A stretch of 64,000 nucleotides of DNA from Stratiolaelaps scimitus (GCA_019614645.1 JABWDB010000032.1:248001-312000), one strand, 5' to 3'. Positions 1 to 12,805 are shown, counted from the first letter of the stretch. The notes: generated from the sequence alone by a model not told the origin. Program-made: numbers and translations.

Positions 1-3000
1 CCGCGCAGGAGAACACGAATGAGACGATGATGAGCAGGCCAAACGTGTCAAACCACGGAATAAAGATGACCTAATAACGAGAAGGGCCCCATCATATAAC
101 AGCGAAAGAGTAAGATATTTTTCAAAAAATAATTTTGTAAAAATATTACAATACCACAACAGGACATGACGGAACAGAGAAATGATCTTTTTTTCTTATC
201 TATAGCAACTGACTGATTAGCTGCTGTTGATGATTCATATCTCCACTGATGCGTGTAATATAGCTAGTAATTAAATGTAAAATTCTCTGATTTCAGCTTT
301 ATTTATATTCTTGCCTTCAACGTGAAACACGAAGCCATCCGCCAAAGATTACTTGAGATTTCAATTATCTTATTATATTTTGTGGGGACCTACCTAAAAA
401 ATTATTTCGGGCAGACTCTCAGCCGATAGAATACGACTAATTGGTACACTATTCCTAAGCGCGTTTACTCTTAAGGTACCCGGGCTGATTCTCAGCCAAC
501 ATTTACAACAACAGCCAAGCGCATTTTGTAGTGTCCGTAGATGTCATTGACGCGCAGTAGCATTTCACTCACCATGATAAACTTCAGTAGGTCCATGGAG
601 ACGTTAATAGAATATTGGACTCCGTTGATGCAGCCCCGTTCCCCATCGTCAACTAATTCCTGAAGAAATTGATTTACCGCCAGGTCCGCTATCCAGAGAC
701 CTAAGAAGAATTACGAGTCTAAGAGCAAGTTAACTCCTCTCTGAATGGAGCTATCTATTTCTGGATGATCAATCTGACTTCTTTAGAAGTACGTCACCAA
801 AAACCGAACGCCGTCTGAGATCTGACCCAATGGCCGGCCATACTGTTGACTTTGCCGATCAGATTATTCTGCAGTCGGATCATCGAACACTATCTAGCTT
901 CTGTTCTTTGGTTATGACTGAAATCAATTCTGTCGATATCAATCCATACCTCGCAATTCGTTTATGGAATACTCCATAAACATGTTAATTCAGTCGATAA
1001 TGATTTATGCATTTTTGACATGGGTTCTCTAGGTTCGTTTGATGAAGAAGAAGTTGTAAGCGCTCACCACGACAGTTCGCACCCGGCGGCCTAAAAAGAT
1101 TACATCACGTTGTTCAGAGGGAAGCTAAAAAAACTGAATTCGGCAATGTAACCAATCAGGCCGGATCCTTCGGTTCGTAGTTTGCTCGGAGCAAAAATTA
1201 GGTGCTTCTACAGAGTAAAGGTCAAATTTGAACCAAGTCGGGGCTAAGCCTTAAGAACCGGAAAAGACGTATGTGAGCAGTATGGTTCGTTTTGACCAGA
1301 AGCTGCAAGTGTGGGAACAGTGAATCCAGGTTAGGTTTAGCCCATAACGACGGGATTGAATGTGACCAAATTGAGTGAAAATTGCTCTACCGTCGTCATT
1401 GTCTTGAGCATCTCAATTTTCTTGAGCTGAGCTCACTGACCCCAGCGCAGTGGTGCATAGTCGCCAATGGTTTCACCTACAGGGCCCAAGATTTAACCAA
1501 CGCAGGTTGATGCAGGTTTTACTGTGGGGACCCGTCCGAGCCACCTTTGCTAATTTTTTTCCTCCAGGATCGTAGCTTGCATTACTCCACAGATAACGAA
1601 GTAAGATCATAAAGAACTCCAAAGGTTCTCCAAAGCATCTCACAGAATGCTATCCCCTAACCATACGGCACTCCTCCTGCCTAGAGATCCAAGGCGCTCG
1701 ACCATCATTAGGGGGTATTAATCATCAAGGTTGATAGTCATAAAGGTACATAATCATCATCCAAGCACATAATCTGAGCTAATTCTAATTCGAACTCAAC
1801 AACTGTTGGTGACCCGAACATTGGGCTTCGTAACGGCTTCAGATTATATACGTACCAAATCTCGCCAGACACATTCCGGCTACCAGCATAATAACCGACA
1901 GATTAGCCTCGTGAGCGACGAAGTCCACGTCAGACTCCGACGATGTGGGTCGCCCGATGAAAGCTTCCTCGTCCAGATTTGTCGTCTCGTTGATAAAATA
2001 AAGAGTTGTCTCGTTCGTCAAGTTCACCCTCGGAGCAACGAACACTTCTCTCGCCGTTGAAGTCGAACTGGCTGCCGGCAGATGAATCCCGATCGAGCGG
2101 GTGAAATTCGAAATTGCATCGCCGAACAATCTGAAAAAGTCCAAGAGGACATTTTTCGACTATGGCGACTAACAGTGACCGGTGACAATGTTTAATTCGA
2201 CGAAAACAAACTTTCTGCGGTATTCCCAACACCTCTCGTAGTAGCGCCACGTATTAAACGTACGCACCTCGTCAGCGTGGGGTCAAACGGACTCCCCTCG
2301 ACGAACACCGAGGCGACGCACAGTGTGATACAGGAGATTAACAAGAGAAAGCCAAGAAGACCTGTCCGTTCGAGTCCGATGCTCCGCCGCAACCACGGGT
2401 AAGCCATTGTGCCGCAAACCCCCACAAAGCCTGTGCCAGCAGAGACGAAGCCGACAACCGCCTCGGAGATGCCCTGCTTGTAGATATACCCTGCAATGGA
2501 ACATAGAGATCATATCGGTCACCTGTGTTCTGTCACCTCATCATCCATGGTAGCGTGGCACGGCGCGATGCCGTGGTATAACGTATAAGGTACATTAACG
2601 GTGGTGTACGTTTATTGTTATGGTCAATGAATTAGTGAGTAAATAGTCCACCAGTGTGCTTTGAGAAAGCTACACACGCACCCCCCTCCCCAAATGTCCC
2701 AGCGCAAACTAGCCCAACTACTATACCCAGAGTGCGGCTCAGCGCTAACTAAACCCCAGATGAAACGAACATTTGAGCTTTGTGGAGTATCGATTCAAGT
2801 AAATTGTTCGAAATGAAATACTTTTCAAGTGAATGCTTTGGTGGTGGTAACTGTCGTTGTAGTAGCCGTCTACAACAAACAACAACAACCCCAAACAAGC
2901 AAGAAACACCAAGCAACAACAACAATAACAAGAGGCGTCTATGGGCCTTTTTGAAATTGTCTCGAATAATGATAATTGTCCTTACCCACGGTAATACTGT

Positions 3001-3872
3001 CGAACATGAGAACGGTCATGAACGTTAGTGCCAGCCCTAGTCCTGCGAAGCAGACGGGATGCTGTAGAAATCGAATCCATCCTCCCAGATAATCACGAAT
3101 CTTGTAGCGGATTCGTTGACAGGGCCTCATGTCTTCGTCTAGGCCAAGCGAAACCAATTCGCAATCAACATTAGAATTCAGAATTGATTTTATGTTAATT
3201 CGTCGTCAATCAACATGCCACACGATTCAGGTAACAAAGCAACCCTATCGGGATTACTCCCCGATAGAGGATCTCTCTCTCCTCTCCAATAGGTAAAGGT
3301 TTTATTGGTTTATTAAAGGAGCTGCAATTTTACAATGCCTAAGCTCTCTTATATGTCATCACGCAGCGGGGCTCGAACCTGCGGTCTCTGGCTTCCGATA
3401 ACCAGAGACTTAGCCGTAAAACAAACATTTGAGGGATTCTATTCGAGTGCTCTTGTATCGATCTATAATGAAATAAATCACATTATATGGGTGCTATATT
3501 GTTTCTGAGCACTCGGTGATAACTCGCCTGACGCAAATCGATCGGAACCACCAACTCAACGGACATATCAAACACAAATAATTCGCAAGCAGGATAGTAA
3601 AGGGCAAGATACTTTCGACCAGGATGCTGCCTGATATACTGACTGGGTAAATGTAAAGGTAAAGCTTTATTTATTTATTAAAGGAACTGCAGTTTTTACA
3701 ATGCTTAAGTTCTCTTATATGTCACGACACGGGACTCAAACCTGCGACCTCTGGCTTTTTATAGCCAGAGACCACTCAGCCGTCCAAGCCACCGCGCTGA
3801 CATTTTCAAGTATTTATCTTCATTTAATATATTTTCAAGGGAGAATCGCGGCTCTGTACTGCATTCATGATG

Positions 3873-3904
<32 letters not shown>

Positions 3905-5888
3905 GATATTATTTTTATAAATGAGCATCGTATTCCTCGGGTCGGACGCATCCGAGTCGCTGCAGTTTGGGGGGGATGAACAGTAATAATATTGGTTATT
4001 GTTTTGCTTCGTTCTTACAGACTCCTTGTGAGCGATATTTGAGTGCGAGAACCGGCACGTTGACGTATAGGTCGAGCAAGAGCCGATACTCGAGGTAAAC
4101 GCTCACGATGTTCCAGCCGGCGAGGAAGACAGCTCCCAATGCTAGCGAGCGTGCCATGATCTGGCCGACGAACAGTGGCGCCAGCAACTTCGAAACCATG
4201 TCAATTCGGCGGACCATTGCGTTCATCACTGGGGCAGGGACCAGGATAGGACAGAAAATGCAATACAAAGTATTTGGTTTTAGTAACGGGACCGCTGCAG
4301 TGTTTTTGCAGCGTTTAATCTCGATCGATTAATCGGTCGGTCGATAGGTGTCACGAGGTCGCCGGGCAACTATCGAACCTAAGGCTCAGCGAGAGACAAC
4401 TTAGCCAGAGTTGGAGCCACCCAGCGCGCTGCCAACGTGTTCACGTAACTAAGCCTACTTCGTAACGTATAGTGCAGCTATGTCCACGCATATGTACAGA
4501 CGTCAATGGGCAAACTTCGGTTAGGACACAGGCTTGGTGACGTGGGAATTTCGGAAAGATGAACGTTACGGCTATTCAACGTCGTCTCATATTATGACAG
4601 CCCGAGACGTCAGCCCATGATGTCAGCCAATTATGGAATGAGTGAATAATACCCGATGTGCTTGAAGTGCGCGCATACCATCTCTCGTTGAAATCTCTCC
4701 TTACCATCTACTGTCCACAGTATGGATAGAGATGGTAACGATCATTAAAAATGTTACTCATCCCTTGTGGTATGACCTAGAGCAGATACCCACCAGCGAG
4801 CTTTTCGCGACTACCATGAGCCAACACTATGAGCCAGTCCTTTTCTACGCAGATGATGTTGGCAAGCGATCCAAGACGGCTGAGGACTGCCATGGCGACA
4901 ACAAGACCCTGACCAGCGACCTCAACCCAGGGTTCGTCAATCTGATTCTTCAGTTGGGTCTCAAACATCATCACCATACAGAGGAACGTTGCGCATAAGA
5001 CCACAGTTGCATTCTGAAATCCCAGCGACATCTTTGCCGCTGCGGTTAAACCAAAATAAATTATATAAATATATATATATACATACACCTTTTTCCTCAA
5101 CAACCTCCATCGAAACACACGTGTCCAAATATGGCCATACTCAGAATGTTGACATACAATGGACGAACAAAATGCGCGAACCAAATAAAAGGAGTAGAGA
5201 ACATGTCATTATTTTATAATTATTGTATCATTATTTTATCATTATTATATAATTACTGTATCATTATTTTATCATTATGGTCTAATTATTGTATCATTAT
5301 TATGTAATTACTGTATCATTATTTTATCATTATGGTCTAATTATTGTATGATTATTATGTAATTACTGTATCATTATTATATAATTACTGTAATATTACT
5401 TTATCATTATTACATAATTATTGTATCATTCTTATATAATTACTGTATCATTACTTTATCATTATTATATAATTATTGTATCATTATTTTATCATTATTA
5501 TATAATTATTGTATCATTATTTTATAATTACTGCATCATTATTATATAATTATTGTATCATTATTATACAATTATTGTATCATTATTTTATAATTACTGT
5601 ATCATTATTTTATGATTCGGAGAGAGTCAAAGCATTGCATCGTATTGTTACAACAATTCAAACCTTTCAAGCGAGCTGTCTTGTCGACCCAGCGACCAAT
5701 CGGCGCCCCGAACAGAATGATCGCTACAGAGGCGCTGAATCCGTAAATGGCAGCGAGACGCAGCGAATCCGGGTAGAGCTTGATGTAGAACAGGCCAACG
5801 GCAAAGGACCACATATTGTCGCCCCATGAGGATAGCGCGCGACTGAGGTAGAGCTTCGTCGTGTTTCTCCATCGTGGCTTCCTGTTAG
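1..5888 (-). CDS. Ferroportin-like iron exporter (SLC40A1 family), partial at both ends
   Basis: Major-facilitator-type iron exporter of the plasma membrane. Coding exons on the minus strand: 5664-5888 (5' boundary uncertain), 4794-5039, 4019-4228, 2986-3138, 2268-2490, 1856-2130, 573-700 and 1-70, the last cut by the window edge. All junctions are GT-AG and the phases (1,1,1,1,2,1,0) agree. The joined protein follows human ferroportin throughout: [93 protein letters not shown]. The large loop in exon 1856-2130 has three N-glycosylation sequons (NLT, NET, NET). The first exon is open in frame to about 6018 with no ATG; the acceptor TCCGTTTCAG at 5889-5898 is the best candidate, so a start exon lies further upstream and was not identified. 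Oddities: the positions of human H43, C326 and H507 read Ser, Ser and Lys. Family assignment is firm; whether it is the main exporter or a diverged paralogue cannot be told here. Confidence 0.93.
3293..3427 (-). repeat. tRNA-derived SINE, family A
   Basis: Read on the minus strand it has a tRNA-like head with a box B (GGTTCGAGCCCCG), a body with GACATATAAGAGAGCTTAGGCA, and the tail TTTAATAAACCAATAAAACCTTTACC. The same unit recurs throughout the window. It lies in or near ferroportin intron 3. Confidence 0.75.
3653..3801 (-). repeat. tRNA-derived SINE, family A
   Basis: Near full-length copy in ferroportin intron 3 with box B GGTTTGAGTCCCG, the paired anticodon-arm-like stretch CTCTGGCTATAAAAAGCCAGAG and the family tail ending in CTTTACCTTTAC. 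An AAT microsatellite follows at 3869-3905. Confidence 0.8.
3869..3905. repeat. (AAT)n microsatellite
   Basis: About twelve AAT units in ferroportin intron 3. No other structure is seen around it apart from the SINE upstream. Confidence 0.9.
5205..5622. repeat. AT-rich minisatellite in ferroportin intron 1
   Basis: About 415 bp of degenerate tandem repeats built from the phrases ATTATTTTATCATT, ATTATATAATTACTG and TATCATT. It ends about 40 bp from the donor of the first visible ferroportin exon. It creates spurious open frames rich in Tyr, Ile and Phe. Confidence 0.85.
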
Positions 5889-6851
5889 CTGAAACGGAGC
5901 CGCCGCCCGCCGCCGCCGTTGTCGGTATCCCGCCGGCTGCCGATACGTTCCCGCCAGGGTGTAATCCGGGAACCGCTGCCTGGGCCGAGCGTTTCCTGAG
6001 GATGGTGTTGTTCGTGTTTCAACTGTGGATTAATTGCTGCTAATTAATCGCTCAAACGATCGGTTATGAGGCTGAGTTCGATTGTAGGAAAAAGTCAATT
6101 CGAGTGTAGCTTTCCTCGTGTTTTGGCTGCGGCGGAGATATGACAAAAATGATTCAACAACTATACAAAACAATTGTAATTCAATGTATATTGTGCATTG
6201 ACGATGTGCATAGATATCAATTGACATCGAAGTATATATATATATATAAGCAATAAGCTCTAAGCAATAATAATAATAAACAATAGAACAATATGTAAAC
6301 AAGAAGACTTTATAATTAACTGATTTACGAATCTGGCTCAGCTCAGTATTGGTTACGCCTTGATCTTGTTCTATATTCATTGTACAGGGTACCATTGACA
6401 GGATACTTCATTTCGGCTGCCTTGGACCCCAAAACACTGCAGTTGCTTTAATATAGCAAACCATCTATTGAATTGATTGTCTTGCTACCATCAATGAAGC
6501 GTACGACCGTTACGTCCGAGCGGTACTCATAGCATTTTCTACCGGAGGAAAAAGAACGAGTCGGGAGTGTGGTCCCGAAATGTCGATATATTAGGTGCGA
6601 TCATCAGATGTGCTAGCGCCTCACAGATGGTTCGAAGACGTTAGAACATCTGAACGAAACTAAAATAAGCGTTTTTTTTTGGGTTTTTCCTATGGGGGAT
6701 TTCGTGAATGCTCAACGCACATGTGTCACTCATAGATCCACCAAATCCGGCATACGCTCCAACCCCCGAAACAGCCTAAGCTCGGAAATCGCTAGACATT
6801 ACTTCGATAGGTTCAGAGGCCTGTCACATAACAAAGGAACACCTGAGAGGG

Positions 6852-6995
6852 TAAAGGTAAAGCTTTATTGATTTATTAAAGGAACTGCATAGAATGCTTA
6901 AGTTCTCTCATATGTCATGCAACGGGATTCGAACCTGCGGCCTCTGGCTTTTCACAGCCAGACGCTCAGCCGTCCAAGCCACCCCGCTGACGGCT
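6852..6995 (-). repeat. tRNA-derived SINE, family A (full-length copy)
   Basis: On the minus strand it starts with a tRNA-like 5' part, GGGGTGGCTTGGACGGCTGA (box A), then a paired arm and box B (GGTTCGAATCCCG), and ends AATAAATCAATAAAGCTTTAC plus a second TTTACC. This is one of the cleanest copies and defines the family; a truncated relative lies at 7120-7166. Confidence 0.85.
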
Positions 6996-7179
6996 GAGAA
7001 AGAGAGTCCGAGTCGGCAAGGAAAAAACAGCAGCAGATGTAGCAATGCAATGTGAATTGTTTTCTATCCAGGATTGAAAATCACAGTAACTCCGGCAGGT
7101 CCTCGGAGTGATACAAAACATAACATTTACGGTTTATTTCCGGAACTGTAACTATAACAATGCTTAAGCTCTCGACTAA

Positions 7180-7765
7180 AAATATAGAGTAAAAGTTAAA
7201 AAATAGAGTAAAAGTTAAAAAATAGAGTACAAGTTAAAAAATAAAGTAAAATTTAAAAAATAGAGTAAAAGTTAAGAAATAGAGTAAAATTTAAAAAATA
7301 GAGTAAACGTTAAAAAATAGAGTAAAAGTTAAAAAATAGAGTAAAAGTTAAAAAATAGAGTAAAAGTTAAAAAATAGAGTTAAAGTTAAAAAATAGAGCT
7401 AAAGTTAAAAAATAGAGTAAAAGTTAAAAAAATAGAGTAAAAGTTAAAAAATAGAGTAAAAGTTAAAAAATAAAGTAAATTTTAAAAAATAGAGTAAAAG
7501 TTAAGAAATAGAGTAAAATTTAAAAAATAGAGTAAACGTTAAAAAATAGAGTAAAAGTTAAAAAATAGAGTAAAAGTTAAAAAATAGAGTAAAAGTTAAA
7601 AAATAGAGTTAAAGTTAAAAAATAGAGCTAAAGTTAAAAAATAGAGTAAAAGTTAAAAAATAGAGTAAAAGTTAAAAAATAGAGTAAAAGTTAAAAAATA
7701 AAGTAAATTTTAAAAAATAGAGTAAAAGTTAAGAAACAGAGTAACATTTAAAAAATAGAGTAAAA
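7180..7765. repeat. 19-bp satellite with a 229-bp higher-order period
   Basis: About 31 tandem copies of a 19-bp unit, ATAGAGTAAAAGTTAAAAA, with almost no C on the plus strand. The variant unit ATAAAGTAAA occurs at 7241, 7470 and 7698, spaced 229 and 228 bp apart. Each is followed by the same ordered series of variant units (AGTTAAGAAAT, AAAATTTAA, AAACGTT), so the array consists of roughly 2.5 copies of a 12-unit higher-order repeat. Confidence 0.93.
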
Positions 7766-8412
7766 AACAGGAAGGAATCATCTGAAACCTGCCCATAATA
7801 TAAGGATAACGAGTGAGGGTCAGCTCGAAAGGATTGTACGTGTTTTTAGATGCGCTCATTAATGCATGGCTGTACTTTAAAGCGTCTCATTCGATTTTCG
7901 AAATGATCCGCTTAGGATAATGATGATTCCGGTAACTAATAATAATACTAATGCTGGCCTTTTTGTGATACACATTTTGATGTGGACCTCATTGATATTA
8001 CGAAAGATTTCCTTGATAGAGCGGTATTGACGGTATGAAAATGAGTCTCGACAATTACGAGTTTACGGCATTGGCTGAGTTCGTCTTGCTTGCTAATTTT
8101 AGCAATAGCATCGAACCGAAAGGCGAACCGCTCTCGGGGCCTGACTCTTATCAGCGTAAACGTTGAACGTCCACGAAATGGCTTCTTTGTACAGCTTCGC
8201 AAGGCGCACCCCCGCTCCCCAATTTTTAAATGCAAATATGCATTTACGGGTATCGAACCCGTATATGTGTGCATCTATCTGTTGCACCTTCTCTGGGAGG
8301 AGGCTGGAGTTCTTTATCATCTTTCTTTATCTGAGGATTCTTTCCAGGTACGAGTAAGGTAGGAAGAAAAAAAAGCAAAGGTTAGGACCCGATAGGTCCT
8401 CATAGTGTCAAG

Positions 8413-8592
8413 CCCTTTGGTGGCCTGGTGATGCACTCGCATGCGCCTTGCAATCGGAGAAGAGACACGTAAGGTGCACGGGTTGGATTCTCACCGTTGC
8501 ACATTTGCATTTTCAAGAGGTTGTCCGACTTACGAAGCAATGATAGAAGAAGTACCGTAGACGTCAAAACTTGGCTAAGAGTCAGCCCGGAA
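8413..8592 (+). repeat. tRNA-derived SINE, family B
   Basis: Starts GGTGGCCTGGTGATGCACTC (box A region), continues through a box-B-like GGGTTGGATTCTC and TTGCACATTTGCATTTTC, and ends in the family 3' hairpin (AAGAGTCAGCCCGG). It is a separate family from A because the body and tail differ. Confidence 0.8.
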
Positions 8593-8594
8593 AC

Positions 8595-8775
8595 CTTTTA
8601 GGTCCTCACAGTAATACCTAAAGGTTACGAGCTGAGGCCACTTTTTTTTGCGACGAGGACATTTTCTTCAAAACGTACGAACACCACCAGAGACGTTCCA
8701 ATTTCCATGAAGGTGGAGGCCGATTCAGTGCAGCGTTGACGAACAGAGGCCTGTCTGTCAGATAGGGGAACCGGT
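8595..8775 (+). repeat. Short retroposon, family C, interrupted copy
   Basis: Two pieces of the family C element on the plus strand (GGTCCTCACAGTAATACCTA near 8603 and CTGTCAGATAGGGGAACC near 8757) separated by about 110 bp of other sequence. It abuts the family B SINE to its left. Confidence 0.55.
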
Positions 8776-9000
8776 GGGGCTCTGCTCGAAAAACGATACG
8801 ATTGCAAGGAAGACGCACACGAATGCGTTACTAGGCCGTCGGGGCTCTCAACACAACCCATGGACAGGAATACTCACAGGATATCTGGTGTCATTCCGTC
8901 TCAAGAATATCCCCATCAACGACACCCCGACAGAGGATACCGATGTCATCATCGGCTGCCTCAATTGTTAACGATCATCGGCAGCACCGTCCGTTGGCTT

Positions 9001-9297
9001 GACTCTCAGCCTTAAACATTTAACTCAGTCCACGGTACAACTGCTTCTAGCATTGCTTCGTAAGATGGACAACCCCTTGAAAATGCAAATGTGCAACGGT
9101 GGGGGATCGAACCCGTGCACACTGCGTGTCTCCCCTCCGATTGCAAGCCGCACACGAATGCACCCCCCAGGTCATCAAAGGGCTCGACACCTACATACCG
9201 CCCGTTAAGGGGTTGTCCGTCTTATAAAGCCTTATGCTGAAAGCAGTTGTTGTACCGTGGACTGAGTTAAACGTTGGCTATGAGTTAGCCCGGAGAA
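9001..9297. repeat. Two family B SINEs head to head
   Basis: A minus-strand copy at 9001-9190 (ACTCTCAGCC to GGTCATCAAAGGGCTCGAC) is followed by a 5'-truncated plus-strand copy at 9208-9297 (GGGGTTGTCCGTCTTATAAA to TTAGCCCGGAG). The pair forms an imperfect inverted repeat. Confidence 0.75.
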
Positions 9298-11099
9298 TCC
9301 ACGCTATCAAAGTGCGCTAGTTGACATCTGATCACAGTTAGTTTTACAACTTTAAGTAAAGGTAAAGCTTTATTGGTTCATTAAAGTATACAAACATATT
9401 GAAGATCCGGGCCAACCGATAGTGAAGCTTAGGTGCGGCGTGAGTTTTGTAGGAAGGTCTGCCACTCAATCAGGCAGGAGTCCATTCACCATGACAGATA
9501 CCTCAGTGTGAGGCCTTGCCTTCACCAGCACTCTCCGTCATGAATAACAACAATTAAAAAGTATACAAATTTTAATTATTGCTAACGCTATTTGGCAAGA
9601 TCAGCGGCGGGCGGCGATTTCTCAGTCTGATAGATCGCGACTACGTATATATATATATAGATCTTTTTGAAACACCCTGTATATGTTCGGAAGGAAAAAC
9701 AAGCTATATATAACAGGTCTAATGAAAGGAGCGTACCAAAAAAGCTCATCCGGTAGGAATGAATCAGTTTCCTTTTGCTAATTACTGCTATCGAAGATAA
9801 TGATTCGAAATAACCAGAGTGAGCGAAAAACCTATTAATGAGGTGGCTATTCTACTGATGTTGATTCTATTTGTCTCATTATCGTCGATCCATTGCTTTA
9901 TTTGCAAGAGGAGAGTGAAGCGACTGCCTTAAGTCGTTTCGTTCGTGGGTGTCGCCCGCAAATTGTTGAGCACCTCTTATTCCAGCTGGCTTTCTCTCAT
10001 CGGAAACATTTAGATATCAAAAATCACATTGAGTTTAGGCTGCATCATATGCTAACTCGAGTGAACCATATGTGCAATTGATCTCTCCGGCACTCCAAAG
10101 ATGAATTATAATTTTTCCTTTGAATTATGCAACATATCGAGGCAATTACACTAAGGCAAACGAATCGTTTTCCCCGACTTAGCTGAGCTCTACAGCAAAT
10201 TCTATAGACAAACTTCATAGAAGTGAAACGCTCTGAAGTCCTGAATTTAGTTTCTTTAGAGGTCCCCCTATCCTAACCGAAGCCAAGTGACGTCTGAGTA
10301 CGCAGCTTAGCAGCTTTTATATGTCAGGGGTCAGTGCTAACAGTCTACGACGAATCAGTCACGCATAGAAATTCATTGGGAGCCACGATATGAAGCCTCA
10401 AGTTTCGCTTCGTACGCAGAACGAGAAGGTGTCGCTCCCAGGTCCAAGGCAGCATCGAATCAATTGGTTCGAGAGAGATTTGTACAATCGATAAATTTGA
10501 CGGGCACAGAATGACGGCGCGAAGTGCCCGCCAGCGCTCAGCGTACAGCAGTTATATCTCGGTTTCCGTCAAGGAGGGCAACAACAGTGAACGTTGTTAC
10601 GTTTCTGATGGAATCTCTGATCATTGTGACACCGTTTGTAACACACATAGTTATGATAGAGCAGGTGGCAAATGTTTGGCTAGGATACAGATATTGAGCT
10701 ATTGCCTCGTGGAAATTGGCCTTAGGATAGGCATTGTCCCTCGCCTACCTGTTCTCCTTGTCCAGTCTTCGGCCCCGCGGGTGTTTCTCAAGGCTGCGAT
10801 TTCTCCGAAGCGTTCTTGCTTCATCACTAGGCCCATCGTCTTCCACGTCTCGGAAACTCGCCTTTGTGTATCGAGTCATCGTTATGTCCCCGGACACGTT
10901 GCTTTTCACTACCGGGAAATATGACAGTGTTGTTTGTCCGAAACGAATTCTCCTCTCGTTACCATTTCAGCGCACGGCTTGCAAGACAAGCTTCGCACTA
11001 ATCGATTCTGACGCACGTATGCACAGTACAGCCACAATTCAGCACGAACGAACCTGCAACGTCGTCGTTGTCGTCGTCGTCAAGCGAATTCTTCATGTG

Positions 11100-11460
11100 T
11101 GTTATCCCGCCAGCGGAAAGTTGAAGAGTAGATCAGTGTTGCGAGTCGGCAACACCGATCCGACCTAAAGCTTCGTGCGGAGGAATTCGCAGAAGGGTGC
11201 AAGGTCGCCGACTGCCGCCACAAGCCTCGGTAGGCTCGGTAGGAGCCAGCGGCTTGGCAGCGGGTGAGCTCCGAAAAGTCGAGCTTCGGCCACCCGCAGC
11301 CGTGGTGGCGCTAGGTTCCCGGCGGCGGCGGCGGGACGCCGTTCTCCACGAGCCGAACACCCTGTCTATTCTACACGCGTGCCCTTCTTCAAGCGCTCGA
11401 CCGCCGAGTCGCTCCGACTCTCCCGAAGAGCCAGCCCGCTAGAAACGCTCGGCCCCGATC
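11100..11460. other. GC-rich patch, possible promoter or 5' UTR
   Basis: This stretch is far richer in G, C and CpG than its surroundings, with runs such as GGCGGCGGCGGCGGGACGCC near 11318. The open frames in it are Arg, Ser and Pro rich with no recognised family. It could be a promoter or non-coding first exon, possibly of ferroportin on the minus strand, but I see no TATA box or start signal that settles it. Confidence 0.3.
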
Positions 11461-12771
11461 TTCATCAGTGCCTCAGGGCCACCTCACCCTGTTGAAGGTG
11501 GAAGCAAGGCTTCGCGGCTATTTTTGGCACTTCGCATCGATTGGATAAGCTGTACAGGCTCATCGTCGACTTCACTGCTAGTCACTGAAAGAGGTCCTCA
11601 CCTCCCAGCGCGATGGCTACTCTGAATGGGCGAGGAAGCGTCGGAGCCCTTCGGAGCCTCAGGGGTTCGACAGGACCTCGCCTTTCCGACTCTCAGTAAG
11701 TGGCGTTCGTTCGCCACTACATAGACTACACGGCTGAGCCGTTTCATCGTTAGCTCCGACGGAGGAACTTCGCCGCTGGAGATAAATGTGTCGATTGTAT
11801 GTCTGGTAGACGGCAATGTAGGTGATGGGTAGTCGACCGATTAAATATCCATACGTTGAACGAATCGAAAATCACATCGCTTGTTAATCGTTCGCCCCAA
11901 CATTTAGTAGGCGACGGGTATCGACAGAAGGAGCAATCTCGTGGGCAATTTCAATGGGTCTAAATCAACCGAACGAATCCAACTGTCGAAACACGAATCA
12001 TCGACACAAAGTTGTGCACAGGCGGCACTTGCACTAATTTTGCGAAGAGTTTTCCATGTTTTCCAATTAGATAGCGATTCGCCATATATCATAGAGGGAT
12101 CGCACGGCCTGAACGGCCAACGTATACGTGGCCATCTAGCTCAAACACAAGAAATGGCATTTGTCAAGGTCCCCCTCCGTCGGGCAGAGACGGATAGCAT
12201 TTGCAACATGTGTGGGTGTATCAGCTATAAACGCGTGGCGACAATGTCGTCTACGGAATACATTTTAGTAAAGGCTAACAGCGTCGAGTCTGATTGAGGG
12301 ATATATTGTAGCTGGCGTGAAATGGATCACCCAACATCAGTGGATCTCGACCGACACAGCCAACCGCGGCCTGTGCGCACTGAGCCGACTTACGGGCATC
12401 TGAGCTATTTCAAGCGTCGTCCACGCGACCTCTCTATGGCCTTAAAGGGTTGGGGGGGCCTTCCCGGGATGGTCGGGGAAGTTTCATATTAATGCTCGTG
12501 CCATTTTCGGGCCTGCCGTGCAGGTCCGGCAGTACGCACATGAGTGCGAGAAGGAGAGAGAGAGACAGAGAGAGAGAGACAGAGCCTCAAAGAGACACAT
12601 GGAAACAGGTCGACTGGTCTTCCGCCCCGCCTGCGCTGTACAAAACGGTCGAAAAGGTTCCCCACGCCGTGACACTCTTGAATGGAGTGATGACTTTTGC
12701 GTGCGGTACGTAATCAAATCGAAAAGCAGCTGTAACTTGATAGTCAGGCATCTTGAACCGCCAGCCCCTCG

Positions 12772-12805
<34 letters not shown>

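Noticed and set aside
3360..3427. Box A/B sequences that could be tRNA genes
   Set aside because: They recur with the same flanking body and tail, and the arms do not form a full cloverleaf. They are SINE heads. I found no intact tRNA gene in the window.
5648..5872. ATG at 5872 (MEKHDE...) as the ferroportin start
   Set aside because: This ATG is in a different frame from the ferroportin reading WGDNMWSF.
6030..6395. 121-codon minus-strand frame upstream of the first visible ferroportin exon
   Set aside because: Low-complexity Tyr/Ile content from TA repeats, and it does not match a ferroportin N-terminus or end at a usable donor in phase.
10511..11168. Two overlapping plus-strand open frames of 137 and 144 codons
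   Set aside because: No family resemblance, Ser/Arg-rich composition typical of GC-rich non-coding DNA, and no splice or poly(A) context that links them.
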